Positions 17,892-31,029 of a DNA stretch of 64,000 bases are shown here, in pieces; positions within the stretch are counted from its first letter, which is position 1; each line of letters opens with the position of its first letter. Location: NCBI GenBank assembly GCA_943737045.1, contig CALSFV010000264.1, forward strand, positions 124,001 through 188,000. Reading direction: 5' to 3'. The notes under the pieces are model-generated. The model did no database searches. It was not told where the DNA came from and saw nothing but the letters and a program-made list of their open reading frames with translations. Source of the DNA: Parapristionchus giblindavisi (taxonomy: Eukaryota; Nematoda; Chromadorea; Rhabditida; Diplogasteridae). The translations under genes and the position numbers were made by a program.

Positions 17892-19090
17892 ATGCTATCA
17901 CGGAGGGTATTCCAATCATTGACTCGGAAACAAGGATCATGTTTGTTTGTCAAGCAAAGACTCATGTCAACTTCACCTCTTCTTCAGAAGAATGATCAGG
18001 ACAAATTGGATGATGAAATGAAGAAGATTAGTGAGAAATTGAGTAAGGAGTTTGAGGCTTCAATGAAGGATAAGAAAGATGAACCTGAACTCGATAAGAA
18101 GTTCATGAATTTCCGTCAACTGAGCGAGGTTCATTTATTTGTTTGATCATCATGTTATGATGGTACATTTCTAGAAGCATACTCATGATCGTAGTTATAT
18201 CTTTACCTGGAAAACTGTTGGAGGAACCTTTATTGTTGGTGGATCTCTCTTATTAGCACTCCTCTATATCAAGAAACAGGTAAGCATCTATCCTTTCAAT
18301 CTAATATCACTAATCGTTGTTGAGAGAATCGAAGAAGCTGAAAAACAACGAAAGTTGACTGCTGGTAAAGCGAGAATTGGAGGTGATTGGGAATTACAAA
18401 ACATAGAGGGAAAGTTGGAAGGAAGTGAACAATTGAAGTAAGTTCATATTTTACTTGATATGATTGATTATCTAATCGTATTCTAGAGGTAATTGGCTAC
18501 TTCTCTACTTTGGATTCACTCATTGCCCTGATATTTGTCCTGATGAAATTGAGAAGATGGTCAAGGTTAATTTTATTGATTAAATATCATCTATTACAAT
18601 TATATTGATTGATTTTAGGTAGTTGATATCTTAGAAAAGGATAAGAATCCAATCAAGATTCTTCCTATCTTTATCTCTGTTGATCCTCTTAGAGATACAT
18701 TGAAAAGAGTCAAAGAATATTGTGAAGAATTCTCATCTAAATTGAAAGGATACACAGGAACTGTTGAACAGGTTCAATATATCTATTGATTACTCATAAA
18801 TAAAATTGTTCTTTTAGGTTAATAAAGTAGCAAAGACATTCCGTGTCTATCATAGCGAAGGACCAAAGACCGCTCCTGATGATTATATCGTAGATCATAC
18901 TGTAATCATGTATCTTATTGATCCCGAAGGAAACTTCCATGATTACTATGGACAGAATAGAAGTGCTGAGGTATGATTATTGATTGATTATTAGTAGATC
19001 ATACACTCCTTTAAGGAAATCTCTCAAACGATTCGTCTGAAAGTTCTCAAGAAAGAAATGCAAGAAAGAAGATCCAAATCTTTCTTTTAA
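17892..19090 (+). CDS. SCO1: SCO1-type cytochrome c oxidase assembly protein
   Basis: Inner-mitochondrial-membrane copper chaperone that delivers Cu to the CuA site of COX2. Exons: 17892-18128, 18175-18279, 18325-18437, 18487-18565, 18619-18771, 18818-18970 and 19016-19090, in frame, 304 residues. The N-terminus is basic and Ser/Arg-rich, as a mitochondrial presequence ([16 protein letters not shown]). One TM segment follows ([18 protein letters not shown]). The thioredoxin-like domain has the copper-binding CPDIC in [15 protein letters not shown], and the distal copper-binding histidine lies in [27 protein letters not shown] and YYGQNRSAE fit the family. Length is close to vertebrate SCO1. 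SCO1 against SCO2 cannot be told apart from this; many invertebrates have one gene. Confidence 0.95.
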
Positions 19091-19337
19091 ATAGAATATA
19101 TAAATATGATTGATAGATTAGGATACTATGTACTAGTGATCTCGGGTAACACTCATAGTTGTTTATTGTTTTGTTTGTCAATTATGTTATAATTCGTTTT
19201 ATAAATGTTTTTATTTATTGTTATATGGCATTTTTTACTGAAAGGTTAATTGCCTGCATTGATATCTGTGAGGGATCTGCTATACTGTGCACCTCATTTA
19301 CTTATTATAAATCAATAGGGTCTATTGATCGGTTGGG

Positions 19338-22300
19338 ATGTCGGGCCCTTCATCGAAACAAAGTTCGGAGTTTGTGGTCAAAGTACCCGAGTAAGATATT
19401 ATATTGATTGATTTGTTGTGATGGATTATTGATTATTAATTTCAGATTAAATGACATGAAGAGATTCTCTGTTCTTAAATTCAATTCTTCCATTAAGGTT
19501 TTTTTATTGATTATTATCGATTGAATTATTATTTATTGATGTGTATCTATCTATTGATTGATTCTTTATAGATTGATCCAACAACATGGGCAAATCCTGA
19601 AGTTGAATTGAATATGGAAAGAGAAGAGAATCGAGTGCTTACTAGTGGATTACCTGCTGTTCAAGAATTTGGTGAAGGTTCTGAATATGGAAAGGTACCG
19701 TATTTATATCTTTCTATTATTCCAGTAGAGAACTACTGTAATCGAAATATTCGTATGATTAGAGTAATGAATGATTGGTATTGTAGGCAGCCCGTGAGGA
19801 AGCTCGAAGAAAGAAGTTGGGTAGAATAGCTAAGACATATTCAATCGATAAACAACCATGGAAGATGAGAATAAAGGAATCTGATGGAAAAGAAAAGAAA
19901 TTACAATCGATTAGAGAAGGAGGAGCAGGAAAACATGCTGATTATTGGTTATTCTTAAAGGTTAGATGAGATTATTGATTGATTGATTGATTTATTATTT
20001 TAGAATGGAGATGAATTCCTTGCATATAAAGTAGATGATTGGCATAATTTCGTTCCGTGTATTACTCATCGAACACTTGATATTGATGAGGCTGAAGAAG
20101 AATTCACTAAGAGGTACGGTATATTGAATAAATCAGATTGATGAGTACTATTAATTGATTAAGGAATCGTGTAATGAATCAATTTGCTCTTCGTGCACAA
20201 ATAATGGATAAAATGAAACAGAAAGATGCTGATGATGAAAGCGAAATGAAGAAAGTCAAAGGATTGGTTTGTTTAATATTATATTATAATATGAATGTAG
20301 AGTATATTTGATCTCAATGGTAGATATCATACAATATAATACTGTTATTGTCGCTAATGACAAGACAAGCAGCCCGACCCAAACGATGCAGCAAAAAATC
20401 GCTCATAAATGAAAAAAAAAGATTTAACAAAATTCACTCAAAAATTTTTTATGTGGGTTGCACACGTATGATTGTATGGATTGTTTAATTTTGTTTATTG
20501 ATTTCCAGAAGATCAAAGATGCGGCGTCATCAGATTCAGATGGGGATAATGAAGGAGATAAAGAAGATGAAGATAATGGTGAAAGAAAGAAGAAGAAAAC
20601 AAAGAAAGGAGCTAAACCAAGAAATGATAAGAAGGTCAAAGTTGAGAATTCTGATGAAGTTGCTAGTAAGTTATTCCCATTATATTGAATGAACATGAAA
20701 CAAGAAAGTAATTAGTTTATATCAATTTGATTACTCTTACTAATCAATTAATCAATAATGAAGTCAACACGGTAATTGATTTGTAACTCGTGACAATGAA
20801 CGGAACAAGATATCATTTGATTGTTGCTCAATTCATTATATCGATTGATTTGACCATATAAATCTCAATATGACAATCAATCGATAAATGAATGGAGTAG
20901 CCCGTTATGAGGAAATAGATGAGGTCTGATACAGACAATAATATGGATGAATGGATATGAATAATCGAATCTATCTATGACTGAGTGAATAGTCTGATAC
21001 AGACATGTCTAGTTATACTAGTAGTTAATCGATACAAAAGTAGTAAATGAATGAATGAAATGAAGTTATGAATGAATAATATGACAATATGTATTATAGA
21101 ATATGAATCAGAAGATGGTGAAGATGAAGGAAGAGAATATGATTATATGAGTGATTCTGGATCTGATTCTGAGTTAGTTTTATTCTCTTTATCATAAATA
21201 TCATCACTTCTATATCCTATCTAATACTGACGAACTCTCTTTCTCTCCTTGTTGTTCTGCAAAATTTATTCATTTTTTTTTGAAAACTAATCGGTAATTA
21301 TGAATGAATGGTTCTTACTTCTCTTCTCAACAATCATTTTCTCAAGTGCCAATCCATTTTCTGTCTGTCCTGGTTTAGATTGAACTTCATGTAGATCAGT
21401 TTGTTGTGAAAGATGACTCGAATCTCCAATCTTTATTGGACTGAAATATATGAGAGATATAGAAGATGATATAAGGAAATAGATTGAGAATAGTCTAGAG
21501 ATTGATATATTCATTCATTCAATATACTTCCCCTCAATATATCAGATATGTACTATTATACAATACTATACTACGAGACTACTTATTCATAGTGTGATAC
21601 ATTTGATATTGTCAATTACGATATCAATATCATATAGACTATATACTATAATTGAATGAATGAATGAATATGTGTTACTCACACGTATTTCCCTTGTTTG
21701 TATATAATATTACTGATAGTACATTGTCCAACATAGGCCCATTTAGAGAATAGATATAGATGAATTGATGCAATGGGAGATCCATGTGATACTATCAAGA
21801 TGTTACCTTAATTATACACTTCATCAGATTACGGTAGAAAGGGTACATAGATGAATCATGTCAAATAAGGAAGTTTTTGGTTAGAATCAGGGTTTTATAT
21901 GATAAGAAGCCAAATAGTGTAAATCGGAGTGATCGTAATTCATTGAATGGATTCGACCATATAAAGTAGATAATATGATGATGATGAATGAGGGAATGTC
22001 TATTGTACTTTCCATATTATCTCTCTATTATCAATTGTGTACATTGTTACGATGGTTCACTAGGGAATACTATATATACTCCTCTTCCCTATCACTTTCT
22101 TCCCATTCTCTTCCTCTCATCATTTCTACTTTTCCTTGATAATATCTGTCTAGTCATATCCCTCATCCACTATCTCTCCTTCTCTCCTCATATATGCTGT
22201 GAATGCACTCATGGAGAGAGAGAAGAAGAGGGAAGGCTTCCCCGGGAGTCGACGATGGAGATAGATGGAGAGAGAAAGAAGGGAGCACAGAACACTCATC

Positions 22301-25300
22301 CCCCTTTCTATCTCTCTTCTTCTCTTTCCTTCTTCTTCTTTCATCAGAAGAAAGGGGAATCCCGTCTCCAAAAGGACGAAGAGAAGAAAGAGAAGAAAGA
22401 GACATATCGAATGAAGAAGAAGAATTAAGTAGATGATGAATGGATTGAATGAATATGATTGTACCTTTAGTATTCTTTAATATATTAGATATAGTATGAG
22501 ATACTCTTGAATAACATCCAATGTCTCCTCCTGTTTCTGGAGGAAGAATAGAGTAGATAGGCTTATATGACCAATCAATATATTCAGATAGTTCACTAGA
22601 ATGGGAGAGATCAAAGATCAATCTCCAAGATGGGAAGGGAGTACCTCTGTTCTTGTTGTGATGGTATTCCTGGTGGAGTATTGCATGCATTGAGTGATTC
22701 AGCTAATCCATTCTCTATATACAATGGAGGAGGATCATAAAATTGTGATAGAATACCATTTGCTGTCTATAAAGATCAAAGATCAAAATGGGCGGAGTCT
22801 GTATAAGTAGATGAGTACCTGAATGGTACGAGTGAATGGAGAAGAGAATACAGCATCAATATGGACTGATGATAATCGAACTCCTACTTCCGATGCTTGT
22901 TTATGTCCACGTTCACTGTAATCAAAGGACTTTATTGTATCTTAGAGTATACTTAACCTTAAGTCACTTAAGTTAAGCTGACCTTAGAGGAGGATCATCC
23001 CATCGAGGGGCTGTTTCCTTGAATCTCTTATCTATATTATCAGCTCTTTCTCCATGTCTGACTATCCATATGATTCGTTCACGATCTCTCATTGAAGATG
23101 ATGAAGAAGAAGAAGAAGAAGAAGAAGAAGAAGAAGAAGAGAAGGAGAGGATATGAAAGACTAAAAGGAATGATATGATGAAGAAGGACATAGAGGCTAA
23201 GAGGAGGGAAATGGAATGGAATGAATGGATAGAGGAGGGAAGAGATAGAGTGAAGAGAGAAAGAAGAGAAGAAGAGAAGGGGATAGAAAGTACGTGTGAA
23301 TAGAGAAATGGAAATGAATAAACGAATAGATAAATGGAAAATATGATTGATGAAATGAATAAATGAATGATTAATTGAATGAATGAATGTAAATGATGTG
23401 ATGATATTTACATATAATGGAATAGGATTAGACGATTGAAACGAAGAAGAAGAAAAGAGGATGGGGAACTCTCTATCTCTCTCTCCATCTCTCTCCTCTC
23501 TCTCACTATCTTTGACGTGGGTGAAAAAACTTAGCGATAAGTCACGACGGCAGTTGGTTGAGAACTGAGAAAAGGTAGAGGGAGAAGGATAGGTGGATGG
23601 AGAGGGAAAGGGAGAGGGTGGAGGAGAGGGAGAAGGAGAGGGGTAGGTAGATGTAGGATGAGGGAATGAAGTCATAATGATCACGTGACTGTTATTGTAT
23701 TCGGTATACTTTGTCTATTCCTCATTCCATTCTCATTCTCTCTTCTATTCCCTCCATCTGTTTTCTTATATTCTAAGAAAGAGAAAGAAGGAGAAAGAGT
23801 ATTCCATTGTATTCAATGAATGGATACAATCAATATATGAGAGACGATATGGGAAGAAATTAAACGATAACAATTTTTAAAAGATTCTACACTCTCACTC
23901 TTTGTTTTCATATAAATAAAATGGGAAGTACGAATAAACTTGCGATGGAATACAAAATAACTGAATATGAAAGATCAATCAATATTTGAATCAATCAATA
24001 ATGTATATTTGTAGTCGTGAAGATATTCCAATGGAAGAGAAAGTAGAGAAGGCTCTAGTAGGAGTAGCTGAAGAAGAAGGAATGAGAAAGATGATGGATA
24101 GTGATGAAAGTGATTCGGATGAAGAACAAGATCCAGGTACGGTATATCTAATGGTTACGGTATATAGGATACGGTAAATGAATAGGGAATTGAATGAGGT
24201 TACGGTAGATGAAAATTGCATGAAGAGACATTTGAGTTGAACATTCAATAGAGATTTAATGATGAGAAAGCAAATGAAGATGAAGAAGAGAGGGAGGGGA
24301 CAGAGAGAGAATGACGTCTATATTGTTACACGTAGATACTATCTCTCTATTTCTATCTCTCATTTTGATTATTTCCTAGTATTTCTTATCGAATGAAGAG
24401 AAGAAAGTAAAGTACATGAGATGATAGAGTAGAAGAGTACTCATTCATAGATCAACCATACTATTTGAGATCAAGAGATCAATCGAGAGAGAATAGTGAA
24501 GACTAATGAAACTATTTCAGCGAAGAAACTACTCAAGAGAAGTGAAGAGGAAGATAAGAAACGACGAATTGATATTGAAGAGAGAGGTTAGTCATTGGCA
24601 AAAGATGTTTGGAGGCATGGGGAATTGAACCCCAGCCCTCTCGCATGCTAAGCGAGCGCTCTACCACTGAGCTATGCCCCCACATGAGAGGAGAAGACGA
24701 CAGGGGGTAGAGATGCCCACGCTGTGCACTCATCTATCGTTACACTCGTAGTGCTAGCTCATTCACTTACTCTATAACCATTTGGAACTAGATAGAGAAC
24801 AATTAAATGAGAAAGAAAGAACAAAAGAAAGGAAAGAGAAAGAATGAACAGAAAGATATTGAACCCTTGATCAATGACGATAGATCAAATAATCAATCAA
24901 TAATTCTTCTTTATAGATTCGTCAGGATCAGATTCAGAAGTAGAAGATATTGATAAAGATATGAAGGATTCTGTTATTCTTATGCCTAAAAAGGGAGGAT
25001 CTCCTGATGGATCCAATACCATATCTAATGTACAAGGAACGAAGAGAAGTGCTGTAGAACCTCCCGAGGTATACTGTAAGGGGTAGATCATTATTGATTG
25101 AAAGAATTGATAATGCGATAGTTGAGTATTGATTATAAAAGTGCAATGAAGTGTATGGTTGATGTAGATGTATGTATAGTAGTGAATATTGAAGGGACCG
25201 GAAGTAAAGAAAGCAAAAGAAGAAAAAGAAGAAGGATTAAGTGAAGAAATGGTTAGAAAGTTATTGAGAACTAAACCACATACTACTAAGGTATTATATT

Positions 25301-25786
25301 ATTTTTTGATTTTTTACAATTATCGTTGTAATAGATTTATGTTGTAAATAGGATGTAATGAATACAACTCTTTCAAAACAAAACGTTTCCTTTTTTTTAA
25401 TTTTGAAACAAAATGAATTAGCGTTTCTGAAGAAAAAAAAAACTAATTATCACTTATTCCATGAATTCAATGGATGGACTAATATTGTGCAATGCTGCTT
25501 GAATGATTTTTAGAAATACAAAAAAAACGACTAATTTCATTTTCAAATTAACTATAAGTCATCATCGTATATTTTGCCAAGCATATTCTTTTTATGTTAT
25601 TTACATATATAATGATTATAGGAACTTCTATCAAAGATCAAATCTCGTTGTGGTGGTGAACTTCCTAAATCAGAGATGGTGACTAGATTGGCTACGATAC
25701 TCAAAGCAATTGAACCTCATCAATTCAAACAGAAACAAGGAAAGAAAGATGTATTATTCTTCTCATTGGCTAATACTATATCATAG
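19338..25786 (+). CDS. GTF2F1: Transcription initiation factor IIF subunit alpha (RAP74)
   Basis: Large subunit of TFIIF, which binds RNA polymerase II and stabilises the pre-initiation complex in the nucleus. Thirteen exons join in frame: 19338-19390, 19446-19497, 19572-19694, 19787-19960, 20004-20113, 20164-20266, 20509-20665, 21100-21172, 24015-24136, 24521-24586, 24917-25068, 25195-25290 and 25622-25786, giving 481 residues. The ATG opens MSGPSSKQSSEFVVKVP. The N-terminal dimerisation domain is recognisable by FNSSIKIDPTTW, EEARRKKLG and the WHNFVPCITHRTL segment. The middle is acidic and lysine-rich, with YDYMSDSGSDSE. The C-terminal winged helix begins SEEMVRKLLRTKPHTTKELL. The 2.8-kb intron 21173-24014 contains a complete antisense gene, and the intron after 24586 contains an antisense tRNA. 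Confidence 0.95.
21396..23191 (-). CDS. Histidine phosphatase (phosphoglycerate-mutase fold, UBASH3/TULA-like), nested in GTF2F1 intron
   Basis: Six exons join in frame: 22983-23191, 22819-22915, 22645-22766, 22465-22595, 21685-21806 and 21396-21440, giving 241 residues. The N-terminus is a hydrophobic leader (MSFFIISFLLVFHILSF) followed by a run of Ser encoded by a GAA/TTC microsatellite (about 23099-23140). The catalytic RHG motif is in IIWIVRHGERADNID. The flanking segments WDDPPLSERGHKQASEVG and AVFSSPFTRTIQTA match the PGAM-like superfamily, and the second catalytic histidine is in ILIVSHGSPIAS. This fits the phosphatase domain of UBASH3/TULA proteins, without the UBA or SH3 domains. Substrate unknown. 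The leader suggests secretion or membrane anchoring. The last exon is short and its phase choice (ending SSFTTN) is less certain. Confidence 0.83.
24610..24681 (-). tRNA. tRNA-Ala (anticodon AGC), inside a GTF2F1 intron
   Basis: Read on the minus strand, a complete cloverleaf of 72 nt starts GGGGGCATAGCTCAGTGGTA. The anticodon stem-loop CTCGCTTAGCATGCGAG gives AGC. The T arm contains GGGGTTCAATTCCCC. The acceptor stem pairs GGGGGCA with TGCCTCC, leaving a G3:U70 wobble, the classic alanine identity element, and the discriminator base is A. A-box (TAGCTCAGTGG) and B-box (GGTTCAATTCC) promoters are present. It lies antisense to the host intron between exons 10 and 11. Confidence 0.97.
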
Positions 25787-26216
25787 AATATCTTTATAAT
25801 CATCTTATATTTATTTGTAATCTCAAATATTGTTCCCATATGTTGTATGATTCATAAATGTATTGATGGATGGAATAGATGTTATTATCTCTCCATAGTA
25901 TTTAATCTATCTCCATTAACACCGATTCATTCTCACTTACATCAACAATCAATACACAGCTATTATTATACAAAAAAGATGATGATTTATCGTTGACAAC
26001 ATTGTTCAATTATTCTATCACGTCACAATATAGACAATATATTGAAGAAAGATGATCTTTGATCTTTGATCGAGGAAATGAGATGAAAGATGAAGATAAT
26101 GTAAGGTCGATAAAGGGATCACTGGTCAGATACTGACCGGATGAGATATGGAATAGTTAAGTGAATGGAATGAACAAATTGTATAATCAATCAATATGAT
26201 GATGGATACTGTATAT
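25787..26216. other. Intergenic spacer between convergent GTF2F1 and SLC6 genes
   Basis: AT-rich 3' flanks of two convergent genes. An AATATATTG-type region and one GATCTTTGATCTTTGATC word (about 26054) occur. No gene seen. Confidence 0.6.
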
Positions 26217-29200
26217 CTAACTACGTTGAGAAAGGAAAGTCATCTCTTCAGGAGACTTAGCCGGAGATTCAAATGAAGGAGGTCGGAGTCCTTTGAGGAG
26301 TCTCTGATATTGATTAGTTCATTGAGAAAATAGAACGGATTACGGTACCTCTTTAAATGAAAGATGTTTATTTTGAAATAGTAAATAGTATACTGCATAA
26401 AGAGGAATTGATAAAATAGAGCATGAAGATAAAAAGAATCCGAATACGTTTGCCCACACCTAAAAGAATGATTATCGATTTATTTGAGTTGATCTTTGAT
26501 CTCTTACCGGGTAATCTTCACCGTGCGAATAATGAATAGGTTTGTAATAGACAACACAGAAGATGAATAGAAGCTATAATCGATTAGATTAATTATCGAT
26601 CGATTCAATCAATAAATATCATACAAAACTAGTCATAGGTGAAGCATATTTCCATAGGAAAATCCAAATTTTACTCAATTGAATACCAGTCATCTCTTTC
26701 ATTGCTGTTCGAATCTTCTCTGCTCCTACAACGAAGTATTGGATTACGGTAGATGAAGAAATCAATCAATATCTACAGTACTCACCAAATCCCCATGAGA
26801 GTCCGATTACTTCAAAGAATACAACGAATAGGAGAGCATAACCAGATGCACCGTATGCATCAACGAGAGCGAGCCAATGGGCTCCCGACTGGAATTACAA
26901 TGATTACGGTACCATGAGATTACGGTAGTCAAGACTTACATAAGTAACCATAGGAATTCCAATTATGAAGAACATTAAACAACATATGCCAAGTGCGATC
27001 TACAAAGATGAACTTTGATTTTTGATCTTTTGAATGATGCTGAATACCTTTTTGTGTTTTCTGAGAACAGGGAATGCATCTTCAAGAGCAGTGTATAGAC
27101 CCTCCATCATGCAAACCTAGAAGATCTAATATTGATTGAGCGATGAAAGATCAAAGATCAAACCTGTGAATCAAGTCCAAGGATAGTAATCATGAGGAAG
27201 AATAAAAATGCCCATAATTGTTTGAGAGGAAGACGTGTTGCTACTTCAGGATAAGCAAGGAATGCAAGACCAACTCCTGATTAAGATCAAAGATCAGAGA
27301 TCAAAGATCAGTGAGATGAGCGGAGTACCTGGCTTGACGATCTCAGCAATATCTTTATTGGCAACAACACTCATATAACCAAGAACAGAGAAGATAGCAA
27401 AACCAGCAATGATTGAAGTAGATCCGTTGATGAAACACATCATTACTGCATCTCTGTAGTCAATAATCTATATCATTGTCAAAAGAATAATAAGGATACA
27501 AGATAATCTTATTCTTATCACTTTATAGTGCGTTGTGACACAATTTTTGATGAGTACATATATCATTATGTAGATGTTCTAATTATATGAATAAGGAATG
27601 AAACTTACTTGAAACAATTATGGTTCAGTTTATTATGAGATCCCAATGCAATCAATGCACCGAAACCAACACCATACGAGTAGAATACCTATATCATATT
27701 CAATTATTGATTGATTCAGATTATTGATTGATCTAACTTGAGTGCCTGCATCTTTCCATACAGTAGTATCAGCTAATTTAGTCATATTAGGAGTAAGATA
27801 GAAATAGATTCCAGTTGATGCACCAGGGAGTGTTAGACCTCTTATAAGAAGAACAAAGATAAGGAAATATGGGAAGAGAGCACAGAAATATACAAGCTGA
27901 AATAATCGATAATCATCTCTCAGTGTTTGTTATTTATCTATCAATCAATATTTCAATGTTTGTTGATGTATCAATCAATAATCGATTTGTATTTGTATGG
28001 ATGTAATGGTAGAGTATAGTGTCTGTGATCTTCAATCAAGTGAATCCATCCGTTTCATGTCATTCAATAGAATAGATACAGACAAGAGAAATGATTGATC
28101 TATCTACTCCACTCTAGAACTAACCTTTCTAGCTGAAGTTATTCCTTTCCATAGAGCAAAATAGATCACTACCCATGAACATGCCATGATAATCAATAGT
28201 TCCCATTGAATACCACCAAATTCATTGATTGTTTCAGTCTGATACAGTACTCTTTTCCTGAATTTAGCGATCAAAGATCAGCGAGCAACATAAGATAAAC
28301 TGACTCCCAGAATTGTTCAACAGAAGTCTGAGTAGCTAGTCCTTTAGCAGATGCTGCCTTGATAATTGAAGCAAGTTTAGTAGCATTTTCATTCCCTGAT
28401 ACACATTCGATAGTGTTCCTTCAACGATTCTTCTACCGTAATCCATTTCTTATTATTGATTAATACTAAGACTTACCACCAATTTGAGCATGTTTCCCAT
28501 GGAAAAGTAGCATTGAATGAAGAGATCATATAGAATATAGCCCATGAGACTATGACACAAAAGTATGATATACACATAAAAGCAATCACGACATTTCCGA
28601 TTCCAACTCCTGCAATGAAATTCAAGGATTACTGTAGAATCACCAATTCTATTGATCAAACGATGTTTTTATCGATCTCTTAGCGTAATATTAGGGTATC
28701 TAACATTCAAACAACTCAATTGTATGCGAGTATATGTGTTGATGTTTGTTGTGAATGAATGTGAGACTCAAGTTAAACACAGATTAGCCTACTTTTCAAA
28801 GACTCAATTATATCTAACTCTGATCTACCTTATGGTAGTGATCATGAATGACTAAAATACCTTTAAACAATGGACACATTCTCCACATTTCCATTGCTCC
28901 TCTTTGTAAATATTGACCTATTGTTACTTCCATTACAAAGATTGGAACTGCTGCGAGAACGAAGAAGAATGCGTACGCTACTAGGAATGATCCTGAAAAG
29001 ATCAAAGATCATAATGTGACTTCCTAATCACGACACCTTATGTTTCGTCAACTTCAATTATCTCAATTAGATATCTACTCTAGATAACTGAATCATGAAT
29101 AAATTCTCTCACCAACCAACATACACTGAAAACGTTATTTAGACATTTTTCTAAGCAAAAATAGTTGACTAGAGAAGTGTCATTTGCTATCATTTCACTG

Positions 29201-29973
29201 TATTGTTAGGTCATTAATCAATAGTATTAAGATGAGATCTCCAGTCCTAGGGACTCTCATCATATCAAAGTATCAATCCGATAATGTGTAATTTCCATAA
29301 TTATGCATAGATATCGTGACTGTCGTAGTACTATTTACAGTCTCATGATATTGTTCAACGAAATGATCTATACTTGTAGAAAATGAATGAATAGATACCT
29401 CCTCCATTCTTGAAGCATAGATATGGAAATCGCCATACATTACCTATAATATGAATGATCTTTGATCTTTGATCGATCTCAAAGTATTGTATGAGTCAAA
29501 ATGTTCAATTATTTCCATTAGAGTAAGAAAGTGAAGATCCATTAGTGAATAGAGAGAGACTAAGAAATACAATTACTACTTTTATTCATAGACAGAAGAA
29601 GAAGAAGACATCATTCAATATATCAACACAACATTCAAAGACAATATGAACATTATCAATTAACAAAGAAGATAATAGGTTAACGTACCGAGACCGACGG
29701 CATATGCAATCATACTCATGAGAAAATCGAATTTACCGTCCCATTGACCCCTAAATCAAGACAAGATTACGGTAGATCAAGATGGATACGGTAGATCAAG
29801 ATGGATACGGTAGATCATAAGTGTTACAGTAGATCAAGAAGGATACGGTAGATCATAAGTGTTACAGTAGATCAAGAGGGATACGGTAGATCATGAGAGT
29901 TACGGTACCTTTCAGGTTCATCATGAGGGGTTATCGTCTCTTCATTGTCCCCTTTACGAGATGATTCAGTCAT
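26217..29973 (-). CDS. Sodium/chloride-dependent transporter, SLC6 (NSS) family
   Basis: Plasma-membrane symporter moving amino acids or neurotransmitter-like solutes with Na+ and usually Cl-. Eighteen exons join in frame: 29909-29973, 29689-29750, 29399-29443, 28861-28992, 28480-28609, 28305-28418, 28125-28257, 27738-27896, 27609-27688, 27329-27453, 27164-27276, 27048-27116, 26941-27000, 26786-26888, 26625-26725, 26508-26573, 26349-26459 and 26217-26303, giving 584 residues. TM1 has [20 protein letters not shown]; the position after AV is Gly, not the Asp of monoamine carriers, so an amino-acid, GABA, glycine or taurine-type substrate is more likely. [11 protein letters not shown] is the usual lead-in. 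The second extracellular loop has the conserved Cys pair in TCSNWNTIEC and an NAT glycosylation site. GLDSQVCMMEGL matches TM8. The C-terminal tail is short. The introns hold many TACNGTA and GATCTTTGATC words. Confidence 0.95.
29764..29908. repeat. Tandem TACGGTAGATCA-like repeats in SLC6 intron 1
   Basis: About eight spaced copies of a 17-20 bp unit built on TACGGTAGATCAAG or TACAGTAGATCAAG fill intron 1 of the transporter gene. The core is the TACNGTA heptamer seen singly in many other introns in the window. Confidence 0.8.
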
Positions 29974-30439
29974 CTAAATAAAGATTGCGGTATATTGATT
30001 AGAATAGATCGATAATTAGAGTTATGGATAGAATAAGCTGATGAGTAAGATAGAGTATACTCAAATTGATTCACTATCTCTAATGACACTTTCACTTTGT
30101 ATCACAAGAAAGGTCACACTGATACGTTGAAATAATGAATAAGTGACAAAATGATAGTAATGAATGAAGACATATTGGGAATATAGAATAAAGAGATATG
30201 AATGATAGATACCGTAAGACGGAACTAAGGAGACAGACAGAAATGATTCATTCTGCAGTCAAAAAGACATTCGGTGACTTTTAAAAGTGAAGATAAAGAG
30301 ATAAAGATTTATGATAAGAATATATTATGAATGTTAAGATTGATCTGATGATCTTATGAAAGACAAAGAAAGAAAGAGAATCAGAACATATTGTCAAAAT
30401 ATATGTGGAGGACAAAAGGAGAAAAAGGGCGGAGACTTA

Positions 30440-30590
30440 TATGATCGAGAGGTAGAAAAGGAGAGGGAGAGAGAGGGAAAGGGAGAGAGGGAGAGGGAGA
30501 GGGAGGGAGAGAGGGAGAGAGGGAGAGGGAGGGAGAGAGGGAAAGAGAGGGAGAGGGAGGGAGAGAGAAAAGGGGAGAGAGCGTTATGCT
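30440..30590. repeat. (GGGAGA)n purine-rich simple repeat
   Basis: Almost pure G/A on the plus strand, built of GGGAGAGAGGGAGAGG units. A second tract of the same type lies at 31030-31230. Confidence 0.9.
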
Positions 30591-31029
30591 AATTGAGTTG
30601 TGATCAAAAGAAGATGAAGAAACCAGTTTATTATTGAAATAAGAAAAAGGACTAGAAAAGGAGAATAAATAAACATAAGGAGTTACTTAGAAATCATTAT
30701 GTATATTAGGATACAATGGGATCATGTTTACAAAAATATCATAATTCAAATAAAAATAGATCATAGTTAAAAAATGCAAATGCACTCATGAAATTAGATA
30801 TTAGTGAATCAAAAAGTACTTATTAGTCGAGGTAGTTATTAGTGTTTCGGCCATTAGGTTTTAGACAATGTTAGTAACAATCTGAAGAAAACCAAAAAGA
30901 TCAATCAAATAAATATATCGAATGATTTATTGATTGATTTGTAAGTACAAGTAAAAGAAGTTCATCTCTCCTTTCAATAAAACTTATGTGGAATGTGTAA
31001 GACTGAGTAATAAAGAAATAGAAGGAGAA

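Noticed and set aside
19159..19407. 82-residue plus-strand frame before GTF2F1
   Set aside because: The TFIIF alpha start (MSGPSSKQ) lies in another frame inside it and fits the family; the longer frame does not.
22163..22464. Open extension of phosphatase exon 4 into the following intron
   Set aside because: A donor site at 22464 restores the family sequence (ILIVSHGSP) in the next exon in phase. The extension is low complexity.
24533..24733. 66-residue frame over the tRNA
   Set aside because: The sequence is a complete tRNA-Ala; the frame is a by-product.
30356..30592. Glu/Arg-rich 78-residue frame
   Set aside because: Entirely within a GGGAGA simple repeat.
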